In this document: positions 61,601 through 64,000 of the stretch, piece by piece
Position numbering within the stretch: the stretch's first letter is position 1
How the letters are laid out: each line of letters opens with the position of its first letter
Source of the DNA: Apostichopus japonicus
Lineage: Eukaryota > Echinodermata > Holothuroidea > Aspidochirotida > Stichopodidae
NCBI RefSeq assembly: GCF_037975245.1
Contig: NC_092569.1
Coordinates: 4,856,501 to 4,920,500, forward strand
Length of the DNA: 64,000 bases
Direction of reading: 5' to 3'
The notes under the pieces: generated by a model
Database searches by the model: none
The model's input: the letters and a program-made list of their open reading frames with translations, nothing else
What the model was told of the DNA's origin: nothing
Program-made: the position numbers and the translations under genes

Positions 61601-64000
61601 GACAGAGTGTGGATTGACAAATTTGATTTACTGAAGCTATGGAGAGGACTTGAAAACATTCTACGACAATCGGCAATCGCAATTTCATTGATTCCCAGCG
61701 AAAAACCTGTGGATTTGCTCTCGGAAGAGTGACTAATATTATCCGACATAAGGCAAAGATGTAGAAGAAAAAAAACACCCCTAGGTCCTGTCTGTTTTTG
61801 ATTCCTTGTTTTGTTTTGTTTCTTTTCCCAGTTGACTATTGTTTGAGTACCCCTTGTCAGAACAATGGCACTTGCCAACTTCTCCCCGACGGCTACGAGT
61901 GTGTCTGTCAGGCGGGTTTCATCGGGGATGACTGCGAAATCAGTGAGTATTGCTGGCCAAACATACACAAGTGTATGATAAGTGTCATTATATTGCTATT
62001 AGTCATCCATTTATCATTTACAATTTTTATTTTTGTTAAATTATTGTTTAAATTTATCAAGTTAAAATGACAAGCATATATAGTTTAATATAACTATCGT
62101 AAGTACTATATTGGCTGCAGTTAGTCTTAGTTTAAGTTTGTTATACTGAACTTCAACAGAAATGATATCAGCAAAAATCGCCCGCACTTTGTATCATGTT
62201 GGGAAGTGTTTTTTTTTATAAAAAAAAGAAATATTCCACAAAGTCCTGTTATTATAGCTGGTCTGGTCTGTCAGTCTGAGAGCATGGTTTCAAAAGAGAA
62301 ACATTGATATCACATTTGAACATTGAGTGTCAGGTTGAGATTGTATCTGGCCACACCAAAAGAAGATTGACGCTAACACTAACAGTGTAGAATAAATGCC
62401 CTTGCTTATACTACATAAATGTGCAAACCACTTAGCAGGAGGAAAATGATTTTGTTAAAAAGTTGGGTGTTTCGTTAAAAGTGTGATTTTATTGTGCAAA
62501 CAATGTAAGCAAGCAGTCCTAATGCGCCTAATTTGAACAGTAAATAAAGAAGGATACGTTTTGAAGAGAAGAAATGGATAGAGCATGTGCCTAAGTGATA
62601 TTCACAGAGTAATCACTGAGTCGCTGGGCTGGAGTTTTATTGACCAGAATTGTTTGATCTAGGCGCGGTTATATCAGAGATAGGGTTTTCACATGGCATC
62701 CTAGAATGTATTTCATTTTGAGTTGAAGTCAAATTCTCTGCCACAAGACAAGATTTGTCGTGAATTTTTAGTTTTTTTTTCAAAAATTCACCAATTTTTT
62801 TTGTTATTGGGGGGGGGGGGGTTAACTTTACTCTGTAGCTTTCACCTGGGAATCTTTTTAATCTTTCTGAAATGAGTAATCAATAAGTTGTTTTTATGTC
62901 TTAGCTTGTTTGGTATGTGAAATGTGCTTTACATTTTCACATTAAATACATTTGAATTTGATATTGTATTTCCCCCCAGTTAACTATTGTCATAGCAACC
63001 CTTGCCAGAATGATGGTACGTGTCAACTAGAACCTGATCAATACGTCTGTCAGTGCATCCCGGGTTATCTCGGAGTCAACTGTGAAATAGGTAAGAAAAA
63101 ATGTCCGTCAAATCTCTTGATATTTTGGTTTTAAGAAAGTAAACATTTCAAATATAGTAATGGGATGAAGAAACACCTTCTCTCTTCTCAACCAACTGAT
63201 TTGAATAAATGAAAATATAACAGTTTGTAAAGTTTTATAGGCCACTCCTTATGATGCAAGGACAATTACAGATTACATATGGTATGATCTATGGTAGAAT
63301 ATCTCCATATTTTACCTTTTAATATTGGCTGTCATTTTTTTGGTTTCTTGTCACCCAGTGAATTGTAGTAAATATGTGAGTGGTTTTACTTTATTTATGT
63401 ATTAATGTATGGTAATTATGTTATGGTTTGGTTTTATTTTGTTATATTATTTTATGGTAATATATTTATTAATATATGGTAATTATTTAATGGTTTAAGT
63501 TTATTTAATGTTATTTTGTGGTAATTATTTTATGGTAATATATATTTATTAATGTATGGTAATTATTTTATGGTTTCATTAATTTATTTATTTTATGGTA
63601 ATATATTTCTTAATGTATGGTTAATTATTTTATGGTTTAATTTAATTTTATGTCATATTATTTTAGGTAATTATTTTATGGTAATATATTTATTAATGTT
63701 TGGTCAATTATTTTATGGTTTAATTTAGTTTGTTATTTTATTATCTTTTTCATTTTCATTGAAGGTCAATAAACATGAAGCGGGATATTAAATTATGTTT
63801 TCCTTGTTATGATATTCTTTGAAACAGAATTATTGTTTTAAAAAAAAAATCTTTCACTGTGATAAAAATTGTGTGGACTCAACATAAAAACTGGAAAAAA
63901 AAATTAGGAGCAAATATGTATTCTTTGTACAAATTTCTCTCCATTCATGAAGTTGTTGTATTTTATTTTACTTTTCAGAGAATCTTTGTTTCTTTCAACC
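28591..64000 (+). CDS. Secreted or cell-surface multi-EGF protein, 5' part of gene
   Basis: The gene has a signal-peptide exon, 30 complete EGF exons and the start of another. Every EGF exon encodes one domain with six cysteines in the order C-x4/5-C-x5-C-x8-13-C-x-C-x8-C. All introns are GT-AG and phase 1, so all 30 exons are symmetric. Visible protein: 29 residues plus 1155. Domain style is that of Notch, Delta and the echinoderm fibropellins, but no domain specific to those families (LNR, DSL, CUB, avidin-like) is present here. The protein would be disulfide-rich and extracellular; its function and membrane anchorage are unknown because the 3' end is outside the window. I give no symbol because many animal genes share this architecture. 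Exon joins were made by eye from splice sites, frame and domain pattern. Confidence 0.92.
29130..30182 (-). mobile_element. 5'-truncated LINE fragment (Jockey/CR1-like reverse transcriptase)
   Basis: On the minus strand the fragment runs in order: [15 protein letters not shown] (catalytic YADD of reverse transcriptase, about 30178-30134), [13 protein letters not shown] (near 29920-29880), [12 protein letters not shown] (near 29710-29670), DDFHIHSL (near 29490) and EFNQLPL (near 29410-29390), then the 3' end with an ATT-type tail near 29140-29165. This is the standard order for the C-terminal half of a LINE reverse-transcriptase ORF. Several stops and frame changes show it is dead. It sits in intron 1, antisense to the EGF gene. 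Confidence 0.8.
30592..32285. mobile_element. Outer hAT-like element in intron 1 (with nested insert)
   Basis: The left end CAAGGGCGGCGGAACCGG and right end CTTCCACCGCCCTTG are inverted repeats. They are flanked by the perfect 8-bp direct repeat GTGAAATG (30584-30591 and 32286-32293). Removing the nested element at 30872-32119 leaves about 440 bp, so the outer element is a short MITE-like copy. No transposase frame is visible. Confidence 0.75.
30872..32119. mobile_element. Inner hAT-like element nested in the outer one (1248 bp)
   Basis: The left end CAGGCGCGGCGGAAC and right end GGTTCCGCCGCCACTG are imperfect inverted repeats. Target sequence is a G run: ten G before and eight G after, consistent with an 8-bp duplication of GGGGGGGG, although a homopolymer makes this ambiguous. 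The interior has a near-perfect palindrome at 31345-31377 around GCGCCACCATGGTTGGCGC and a related half-site at 30968-31000. No transposase frame seen. Confidence 0.65.
33619..33744 (+). CDS. Exon 2: EGF domain 1
   Basis: Acceptor TATTGTAG, donor G|GTAAGT; 42 codons. Cysteine motifs: CNSGPC (O-glucose consensus C-x-S-x-P-C), CQNGATC (O-fucose consensus C-x4-S/T-C) and [10 protein letters not shown], which also fits the EOGT O-GlcNAc pattern (C-x2-G-F/Y-S/T-G). It is thus one of only two domains here that fit the EOGT pattern. The loop between C3 and C4 is long and Ser-rich. The following intron (971 bp) holds a run of about 18 G at 33970-33987. Confidence 0.93.
34716..34832 (+). CDS. Exon 3: EGF domain 2
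   Basis: 39 codons between TACAG and G|GTACAG. Motifs: CDSNPC (O-glucose consensus), CQNGAAC (no Ser/Thr, so no O-fucose site), CQC and GFEGDLC. The DDPC entry and the Asn-rich loop NNNQFF are distinctive. The following intron (1419 bp) contains a hAT-like MITE and a tRNA-derived SINE. Confidence 0.92.
34879..35259. mobile_element. hAT-like MITE in intron 3 (381 bp)
   Basis: The ends CATAGGCGTAGGAG and CTCCTACGCCTATG are exact inverse complements over 14 bases. Both sides continue into G-rich or C-rich subterminal sequence. Flanking words CCTCTATA (34871-34878) and CCTCCATA (35260-35267) are an 8-bp target duplication with one mismatch. No coding sequence is seen. Confidence 0.65.
35681..35992 (+). 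mobile_element. tRNA-derived SINE, family 2
   Basis: The head GGTGCTGTGGCTGAGTGGAT has an A box (TGGCTGAGTGGATAAAGTGG) and GGTTCCGGGTTCGATACCCG supplies a B box (GGTTCGATACC). The body runs through CCCAGAGCAATCTACGG and AAAGCGTCGTAAAAATTAACC to an (ATT)n tail at 35971-35991. It may be head-derived from a Leu/Ser-type tRNA, but it has a long non-tRNA body, so it is not a tRNA gene. Confidence 0.75.
36252..36371 (+). CDS. Exon 4: EGF domain 3
   Basis: 40 codons between CTTACAG and G|GTGAGT. The entry is ATTAC in place of the usual DPC. Motifs: CSSTPC (O-glucose consensus), CQNGGNC (no O-fucose), CQC and DFTGTNC. The C3-C4 loop is [10 protein letters not shown]. Confidence 0.92.
37369..37482 (+). 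CDS. Exon 5: EGF domain 4
   Basis: 38 codons between TTTTGCAG and G|GTAAGG. Motifs: CESSPC (O-glucose consensus), CQNGGTC (O-fucose consensus), and [12 protein letters not shown], which fits the Asp/Asn beta-hydroxylation pattern C-x-D/N-x4-F/Y-x-C-x-C. It closely resembles exon 7 ([12 protein letters not shown]), suggesting a duplication with one exon between them. Confidence 0.93.
38781..38900 (+). CDS. Exon 6: EGF domain 5
   Basis: 40 codons between CTCTGCAG and G|GTAAGG. It has a longer N-terminal linker (AFTQNAC). Motifs: CDSNPC (O-glucose), CLNGATC (O-fucose), [12 protein letters not shown] (fits the hydroxylation pattern) and QNWSGTTC, where NWS is also an N-glycosylation sequon. The next intron begins with a family 3 SINE about 50 bases after the donor. 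Confidence 0.92.
38953..39154 (-). mobile_element. SINE family 3, partial, minus strand
   Basis: This segment (AGGTTTACAGTCTTGTACAG ... ACCCTGGTCATTGGTAACTTG ... CATAGGGTGCAGCCACAAACC) matches 47552-47775 closely. The tRNA-like head seen in the second copy is missing or eroded here. Orientation is inferred from the B-box-bearing head of the copy at 47552-47910. Confidence 0.7.
39881..39991 (+). CDS. Exon 7: EGF domain 6
   Basis: 37 codons between TTCCTAG and G|GTAAGT. Motifs: CLSNPC (O-glucose), CENGGNC (no O-fucose), [12 protein letters not shown] (hydroxylation pattern) and SWAGLTC. The C3-C5 segment is nearly that of exon 5. A minus-strand donor-like dispersed motif lies in the next intron near 40116-40175. 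Confidence 0.93.
40819..40932 (+). CDS. Exon 8: EGF domain 7
   Basis: 38 codons between CTTCCAG and G|GTAACC. Entry GACAGVPC has no Ser at the O-glucose position. CSNGGTC keeps the O-fucose consensus. The segment [19 protein letters not shown] resembles the DGST...GWLG type of exons 14 and 16. The following intron is short (404 bp). Confidence 0.93.
41337..41447 (+). CDS. Exon 9: EGF domain 8
   Basis: 37 codons between GCACAG and G|GTAATG. Motifs: CNSNPC (O-glucose consensus), CGDNGFC (no O-fucose), CFC and GWDGNNC. The entry is DDPC, as in exon 3. Confidence 0.93.
42641..42751 (+). CDS. Exon 10: EGF domain 9
   Basis: 37 codons between CCCTTTAG and G|GTAATA. CELDPC and CSTNGIC lack both O-glucose and O-fucose consensus residues. 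[12 protein letters not shown] fits the hydroxylation pattern and includes an NGT sequon. It ends GYIGLLC, with Tyr where the neighbouring domains have Trp. Confidence 0.92.
43010..43075 (-). repeat. tRNA-like fragment (possible SINE head)
   Basis: On the minus strand the words TAGCATAGTGGGTTAGCGTG (A-box-like) and GGTTCAAAT (B-box-like) are spaced as in a tRNA. No acceptor-stem pairing or body shared with other copies in the window was seen, so I treat it as a SINE remnant. Confidence 0.4.
43129..43455. repeat. Three tandem copies of a 109-bp repeat
   Basis: Copies begin at 43129, 43238 and 43347 with CAACAGAGAACTACTACAG, and each runs through GATATTAAAGATAGGTCATC to CATCTGTTGAATATTCAT. They differ at only a few positions. 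The last copy ends at 43455, one base before the AG acceptor of exon 11 is completed at 43456. Confidence 0.95.
43457..43567 (+). CDS. Exon 11: EGF domain 10
   Basis: 37 codons between ATTCATAG and G|GTAACT. Motifs: CSSNPC (O-glucose consensus), CQNDGGC (no O-fucose), CFC and GWLGTNC. The acceptor has almost no pyrimidine tract and is formed at the edge of the 109-bp tandem repeat, so its recognition may depend on exonic or branch-point signals. The reading frame and the six cysteines leave little doubt that it is an exon. Confidence 0.9.
44570..44672 (-). mobile_element. tRNA-derived SINE-like sequence, family 4
   Basis: On the minus strand it reads a weak A box (GTTTGGTAGATCGCTGGAT), then GGTTCAAATCC (B box), then TGTTCTAGCCATAAATTT. 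The B-box end and the TCTAGCCAT-AATTT junction recur at about 51900-51960 (minus), which points to a shared family rather than a tRNA gene. Confidence 0.5.
45775..45897 (+). CDS. Exon 12: EGF domain 11 (type A)
   Basis: 41 codons between CTAATCAG and G|GTGAGT. Entry VTDQC is one of only two in the array ending in D-[EQ]-C like calcium-binding EGFs, although the first Asp of that consensus is absent. C1-C2 has five residues (CAAFAPC), so there is no O-glucose site; CQNGATC carries O-fucose consensus. NGTSYS holds an N-glycosylation sequon. Ends GWVGDNC. It is the first of the alternating A/B pairs. Confidence 0.93.
46258..46350. repeat. Long imperfect hairpin (36-bp arms)
   Basis: Left arm 46258-46293 and right arm 46315-46350 are inverse complements at 34 of 36 positions, separated by 21 bases (46294-46314). 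The arms include ATGTGTAAAAGTAAGTT and the word CTGACGTTTC. It resembles a small foldback MITE or an end of an inverted-repeat element. No clear target duplication was identified. Confidence 0.85.
46793..46906 (+). CDS. Exon 13: EGF domain 12 (type B)
   Basis: 38 codons between AATCACAG and G|GTAGGT. Motifs: CLSQPC (O-glucose consensus), CQHLGDC (no O-fucose), CNC with an NCT sequon, and GYGGPTC. Tyr in G-Y-G-G and the VDPCLS entry mark it as the partner type shared with exons 15 and 17. Confidence 0.93.
47330..47452 (+). CDS. Exon 14: EGF domain 13 (type A)
   Basis: 41 codons between GCAACAG and G|GTAAGT. Entry VTDAC; C1-C2 spacing five with CFLSNTC, where Thr replaces the usual Pro. CQNGATC has O-fucose consensus. 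DDGSTLTC and GWLGSNC match exon 16. SNCTV includes an NCT sequon overlapping C6. Confidence 0.93.
47552..47910 (-). mobile_element. SINE family 3, minus strand
   Basis: On the minus strand it begins with a tRNA-like head ending in AGGTTTGAGACCTGACC (B-box-like), then CTTGGGTGAAGGCATTTTATC. It runs through the body shared with 38953-39154 and ends near ...GACTGTAAACCT. A G run of about 12 lies at 47707-47719. It is located in intron 14. Confidence 0.7.
48284..48495. repeat. 27-bp minisatellite, eight units
   Basis: The unit is TACTTGTAATTCC-TTAATGTCCGGATA, repeated eight times with small changes just upstream of exon 15. The 27-base period keeps a minus-strand frame open and yields a nine-residue protein repeat (LRNYKYIRT). 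I take that frame to be a by-product of the period. Only about 55 bases separate the array from the acceptor at 48550. Confidence 0.92.
48551..48661 (+). CDS. Exon 15: EGF domain 14 (type B)
   Basis: 37 codons between CCTTTGCAG and G|GTAAAT. Motifs: CLSNPC (O-glucose), CLNNGVC (no O-fucose), CIC and GYGGKRC. It shares VDPCLS and GYGG with exon 13. The basic C-terminal edge KRCRN is unlike other domains here. Confidence 0.93.
49184..49306 (+). CDS. Exon 16: EGF domain 15 (type A)
   Basis: 41 codons between ATGGACAG and A|GTATGA. Entry VRDAC; CLVDNPC has five residues between C1 and C2. CFNSGSC fits the O-fucose consensus through Ser. VDGSTASC and GWLGDNC match exon 14. The split codon ends in A, so the junction residue with exon 17 is Arg, not the usual Gly/Val/Glu. 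Confidence 0.92.
50248..50358 (+). CDS. Exon 17: EGF domain 16 (type B)
   Basis: 37 codons between GTCTGTAG and G|GTAAGC. Motifs: CLSVPC (O-glucose consensus), CQNQGDC (no O-fucose; compare CQHLGDC in exon 13), NGS sequon, and [10 protein letters not shown], which fits the EOGT O-GlcNAc pattern. The GYSG word aligns with GYGG of exons 13 and 15. Confidence 0.93.
51055..51174 (+). CDS. Exon 18: EGF domain 17
   Basis: 40 codons between TTGTGCAG and G|GTGAGT. C1-C2 spacing is five (CILNNPC, no O-glucose), as in type A exons 12, 14 and 16. CQNAATC keeps O-fucose consensus. NYT is an N-glycosylation sequon. Ends GWRGIDC. A G run of about 16 lies in the next intron (51488-51503). Confidence 0.93.
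51900..52015 (-). mobile_element. tRNA-derived SINE-like sequence, family 4
   Basis: On the minus strand it contains GGTTCGAATCCC, a perfect B box, followed by TTTCTAGCCATTAATTTG, the same junction as the copy at 44570-44672. An internal duplication CCTCTGGATGA appears twice. The A box is weak. It lies in intron 18, about 100 bases before exon 19. Confidence 0.5.
52114..52227 (+). CDS. Exon 19: EGF domain 18
   Basis: 38 codons between CTCTACAG and G|GTGAGT. CYFEPC lacks the O-glucose Ser. CFNNATC has O-fucose consensus and an overlapping NAT sequon. GIDGYSCDC and GWLGENC follow. The next intron (1760 bp) shows only AT-rich sequence. Confidence 0.93.
53988..54101 (+). CDS. Exon 20: EGF domain 19
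   Basis: 38 codons between CTCCCAG and G|GTATGG. CLPNPC has Pro instead of the O-glucose Ser; CNNDGNC has no O-fucose site; NCT is a sequon. Ends EWTGKDC. Just after the donor a short duplication of the exon end (TTGTCAAATAGGTAT at about 54166-54181) recreates a donor-like site about 77 bases downstream. Confidence 0.92.
   Translation: MTYACLTLATMMEIAPMTAFLIIPAIAFLNGREKIVK
54697..54807 (+). CDS. Exon 21: EGF domain 20
   Basis: 37 codons between CCCTTTAG and G|GTAAGC. Entry EQAC; CLSNPC (O-glucose consensus), CQNGAAC (no O-fucose), CVC and GWMGINC. The next intron (2464 bp) is the second longest in the gene and is mostly one hAT-like element. Confidence 0.93.
   Translation, partial: SKHASATHVRMEQLVYSLILATYVCVKKVGWESIVT
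55303..56971. mobile_element. hAT-like DNA element in intron 21 (1669 bp)
   Basis: The left end TAGGGTTGGGCAATAT and right end ATATCTCCCAATCCTA are imperfect inverted repeats, followed inward by TATCGCGATAAT words in both arms. It is flanked by the perfect 8-bp direct repeat GTAATAAG (55295-55302 and 56972-56979). The last 22 bases at the right end are duplicated in tandem. No transposase frame is seen. Confidence 0.75.
57272..57403 (+). CDS. Exon 22: EGF domain 21
   Basis: 44 codons between TTTGCAG and G|GTTAGT; the longest EGF exon here. CFVSQC lacks the Pro and Ser of the O-glucose pattern; CLNGATC has O-fucose consensus. The C3-C4 loop is expanded and acidic ([15 protein letters not shown], with an NYS sequon). 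From here on the residue before the last cysteine turn is Phe/Tyr rather than Trp. Confidence 0.92.
57766..57960 (+). mobile_element. tRNA-derived SINE, family 1, 5'-truncated
   Basis: It shares with the copy at 19171 the words CGAGTCACTCCAAGATTAAT, TTGACAATTCATAATCAT, CTTCGGTCAGCTTGCGGCTT and the (ATAC)n tail. The A-box part of the head is missing. It lies in intron 22. Confidence 0.8.
58358..58471 (+). CDS. Exon 23: EGF domain 22
   Basis: 38 codons between TTCATTAG and C|GTAAGT. Entry VDEC is the best match in the array to a calcium-binding EGF start, but the outer Asp is absent. CFSGPC (O-glucose consensus), CQNGGAC (no O-fucose), PGGFLGKDC. The split codon base is C, so the next domain begins with Leu. 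The next intron is only 234 bp. Confidence 0.93.
58706..58816 (+). CDS. Exon 24: EGF domain 23, first of the C-terminal block
   Basis: 37 codons between CTCTTCAG and A|GTAAGT. Motifs: DFCFSDPC (O-glucose), CQNNATC (O-fucose plus NAT sequon), [15 protein letters not shown]. This is the start of eight closely related domains with the DFC/DYC entry. Confidence 0.94.
59562..59672 (+). CDS. Exon 25: EGF domain 24
   Basis: 37 codons between TTCTACAG and G|GTAAGT. Motifs: DFCLSDPC (O-glucose), CQNNATC (O-fucose, NAT sequon), [17 protein letters not shown]. Very close to exons 24 and 27. Confidence 0.94.
59771..60003. repeat. Degenerate 17-18-bp minisatellite
   Basis: Variants of CTGTTGGATACTATATG recur across the intron between exons 25 and 26, cleanest at 59930-59975. 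The unit drifts in length and sequence toward both ends. Confidence 0.8.
60079..60201 (+). CDS. Exon 26: EGF domain 25, acidic insert
   Basis: 41 codons between CATGACAG and [15 protein letters not shown] and CQNGATC keep both O-glucose and O-fucose consensus. It is four residues longer than its siblings because of an acidic stretch ([12 protein letters not shown]) between C3 and C4. Ends GFLGTFC. Confidence 0.94.
60463..60573 (+). CDS. Exon 27: EGF domain 26
   Basis: 37 codons between TTTCTAG and [22 protein letters not shown] (O-fucose, NGT sequon), [17 protein letters not shown]. The preceding intron is only 261 bp. Confidence 0.94.
61061..61171 (+). CDS. Exon 28: EGF domain 27
   Basis: 37 codons between CTCTGCAG and [34 protein letters not shown] and GFLGTHC. 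The QLL-x-DGY-x-C segment is shared with exons 29 and 30. The donor GTGACA is the weakest in this block. Confidence 0.94.
61424..61534 (+). CDS. Exon 29: EGF domain 28
   Basis: 37 codons between CCTTCAG and [22 protein letters not shown] (O-fucose, NGT sequon), [11 protein letters not shown] and GFVGTEC. Strong pyrimidine tract before the acceptor. Confidence 0.94.
61832..61942 (+). CDS. Exon 30: EGF domain 29
   Basis: 37 codons between TTCCCAG and [22 protein letters not shown] (O-fucose, NGT sequon), [11 protein letters not shown] and [14 protein letters not shown] is identical in exon 29, so these two are probably the youngest pair. Confidence 0.94.
62980..63090 (+). CDS. Exon 31: EGF domain 30
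   Basis: 37 codons between CCCCCAG and [15 protein letters not shown] (O-glucose), CQNDGTC (O-fucose consensus), EPDQYVCQC and GYLGVNC. It is the most diverged member of the C-terminal block. The following intron carries an AT-rich minisatellite. Confidence 0.94.
63391..63725. repeat. AT-rich minisatellite in intron 31
   Basis: Words GGTAATTATTTTATGG, TTTAATTTA and GTAATATATTTATTAATGTA repeat in loose tandem, with unit length roughly 35-75 bp and several partial copies. The G content is almost entirely in the GG of TATGG and ATGGT. Confidence 0.85.
63979..64000 (+). CDS. Exon 32: start of EGF domain 31, cut by the window edge
   Basis: After the acceptor CTTTTCAG the frame continues as ENLCFFQP, matching the first cysteine and following residues of an EGF exon such as exon 19 (CYFEPC). 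Only 22 bases are present. It shows that the EGF array goes on to the right; the O-glucose Ser appears to be missing in this domain. Confidence 0.8.

Noticed and set aside
28591-64000. Calling the gene Notch, Delta or a named fibropellin
   Set aside because: No LNR, DSL, CUB, avidin-like, transmembrane or ankyrin segment is in view, and the EGF entries lack the usual calcium-binding consensus of Notch. Architecture alone does not justify a symbol.
1-64000. CRISPR arrays, operons or other prokaryotic systems
   Set aside because: Interrupted genes with GT-AG introns, SINEs, LINE fragments and hAT elements show animal DNA. The tandem repeats present have no repeat-spacer structure.

Overview
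This window is low-GC, intron-rich metazoan DNA with many small interspersed repeats and long homopolymer G/C runs. It suggests a marine invertebrate deuterostome. An echinoderm, perhaps sea-cucumber-like, is my best guess. The basis is the fibropellin/Notch-ectodomain-like multi-EGF gene built as one EGF domain per symmetric phase-1 exon, the tRNA-derived SINEs and the abundance of hAT elements. The species cannot be fixed without a database search.

Layout. Bases 1-28590 hold no protein-coding gene that I can support. They contain a polypyrimidine tract (2009-2211), a 1.8-kb tandem satellite of 16 units with a duplicated 798-bp higher-order block (3379-5188), and a minisatellite interrupted by a 1.24-kb hAT-like element with a perfect 8-bp target duplication (8258-10019). 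They also hold a LINE 3' end, two full-length copies of one tRNA-derived SINE, a duplicated U2-snRNA-like segment and a 282-bp hAT-like MITE. The rest is unique-looking noncoding sequence.

From 28591 to the right edge the window contains the 5' part of one large plus-strand gene. It has a signal-peptide exon, a 4.9-kb first intron, 30 complete exons each coding for exactly one six-cysteine EGF domain, and the first 22 bases of a further EGF exon (31 introns in all). All introns are GT-AG and all are phase 1, so every EGF exon is a multiple of three and can be duplicated or skipped without a frameshift. The visible coding sequence is 29 codons plus 1155 codons plus the partial exon. No transmembrane segment, LNR, CUB, avidin-like or other non-EGF domain is seen; the C-terminus lies beyond the window.

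The EGF array has internal structure. EGF1-10 are diverse. EGF11-16 alternate between two types with a period of two exons, which suggests duplication of a two-exon unit. EGF23-30 form a block of eight very similar domains separated mostly by short introns, which suggests recent tandem exon duplication. Consensus motifs for O-glucose (21 of 30) and O-fucose (18 of 30) are unevenly placed, and the C-terminal block carries both in every domain.

The introns are loaded with mobile DNA: a hAT-like element nested inside another hAT-like element (intron 1), a 5'-truncated minus-strand LINE fragment with a recognisable YADD reverse-transcriptase motif (intron 1), further hAT-like elements (introns 3 and 21), several tRNA-derived SINEs, a long hairpin, and minisatellites. 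One minisatellite, a three-copy 109-bp repeat, ends exactly at the splice acceptor of EGF10.
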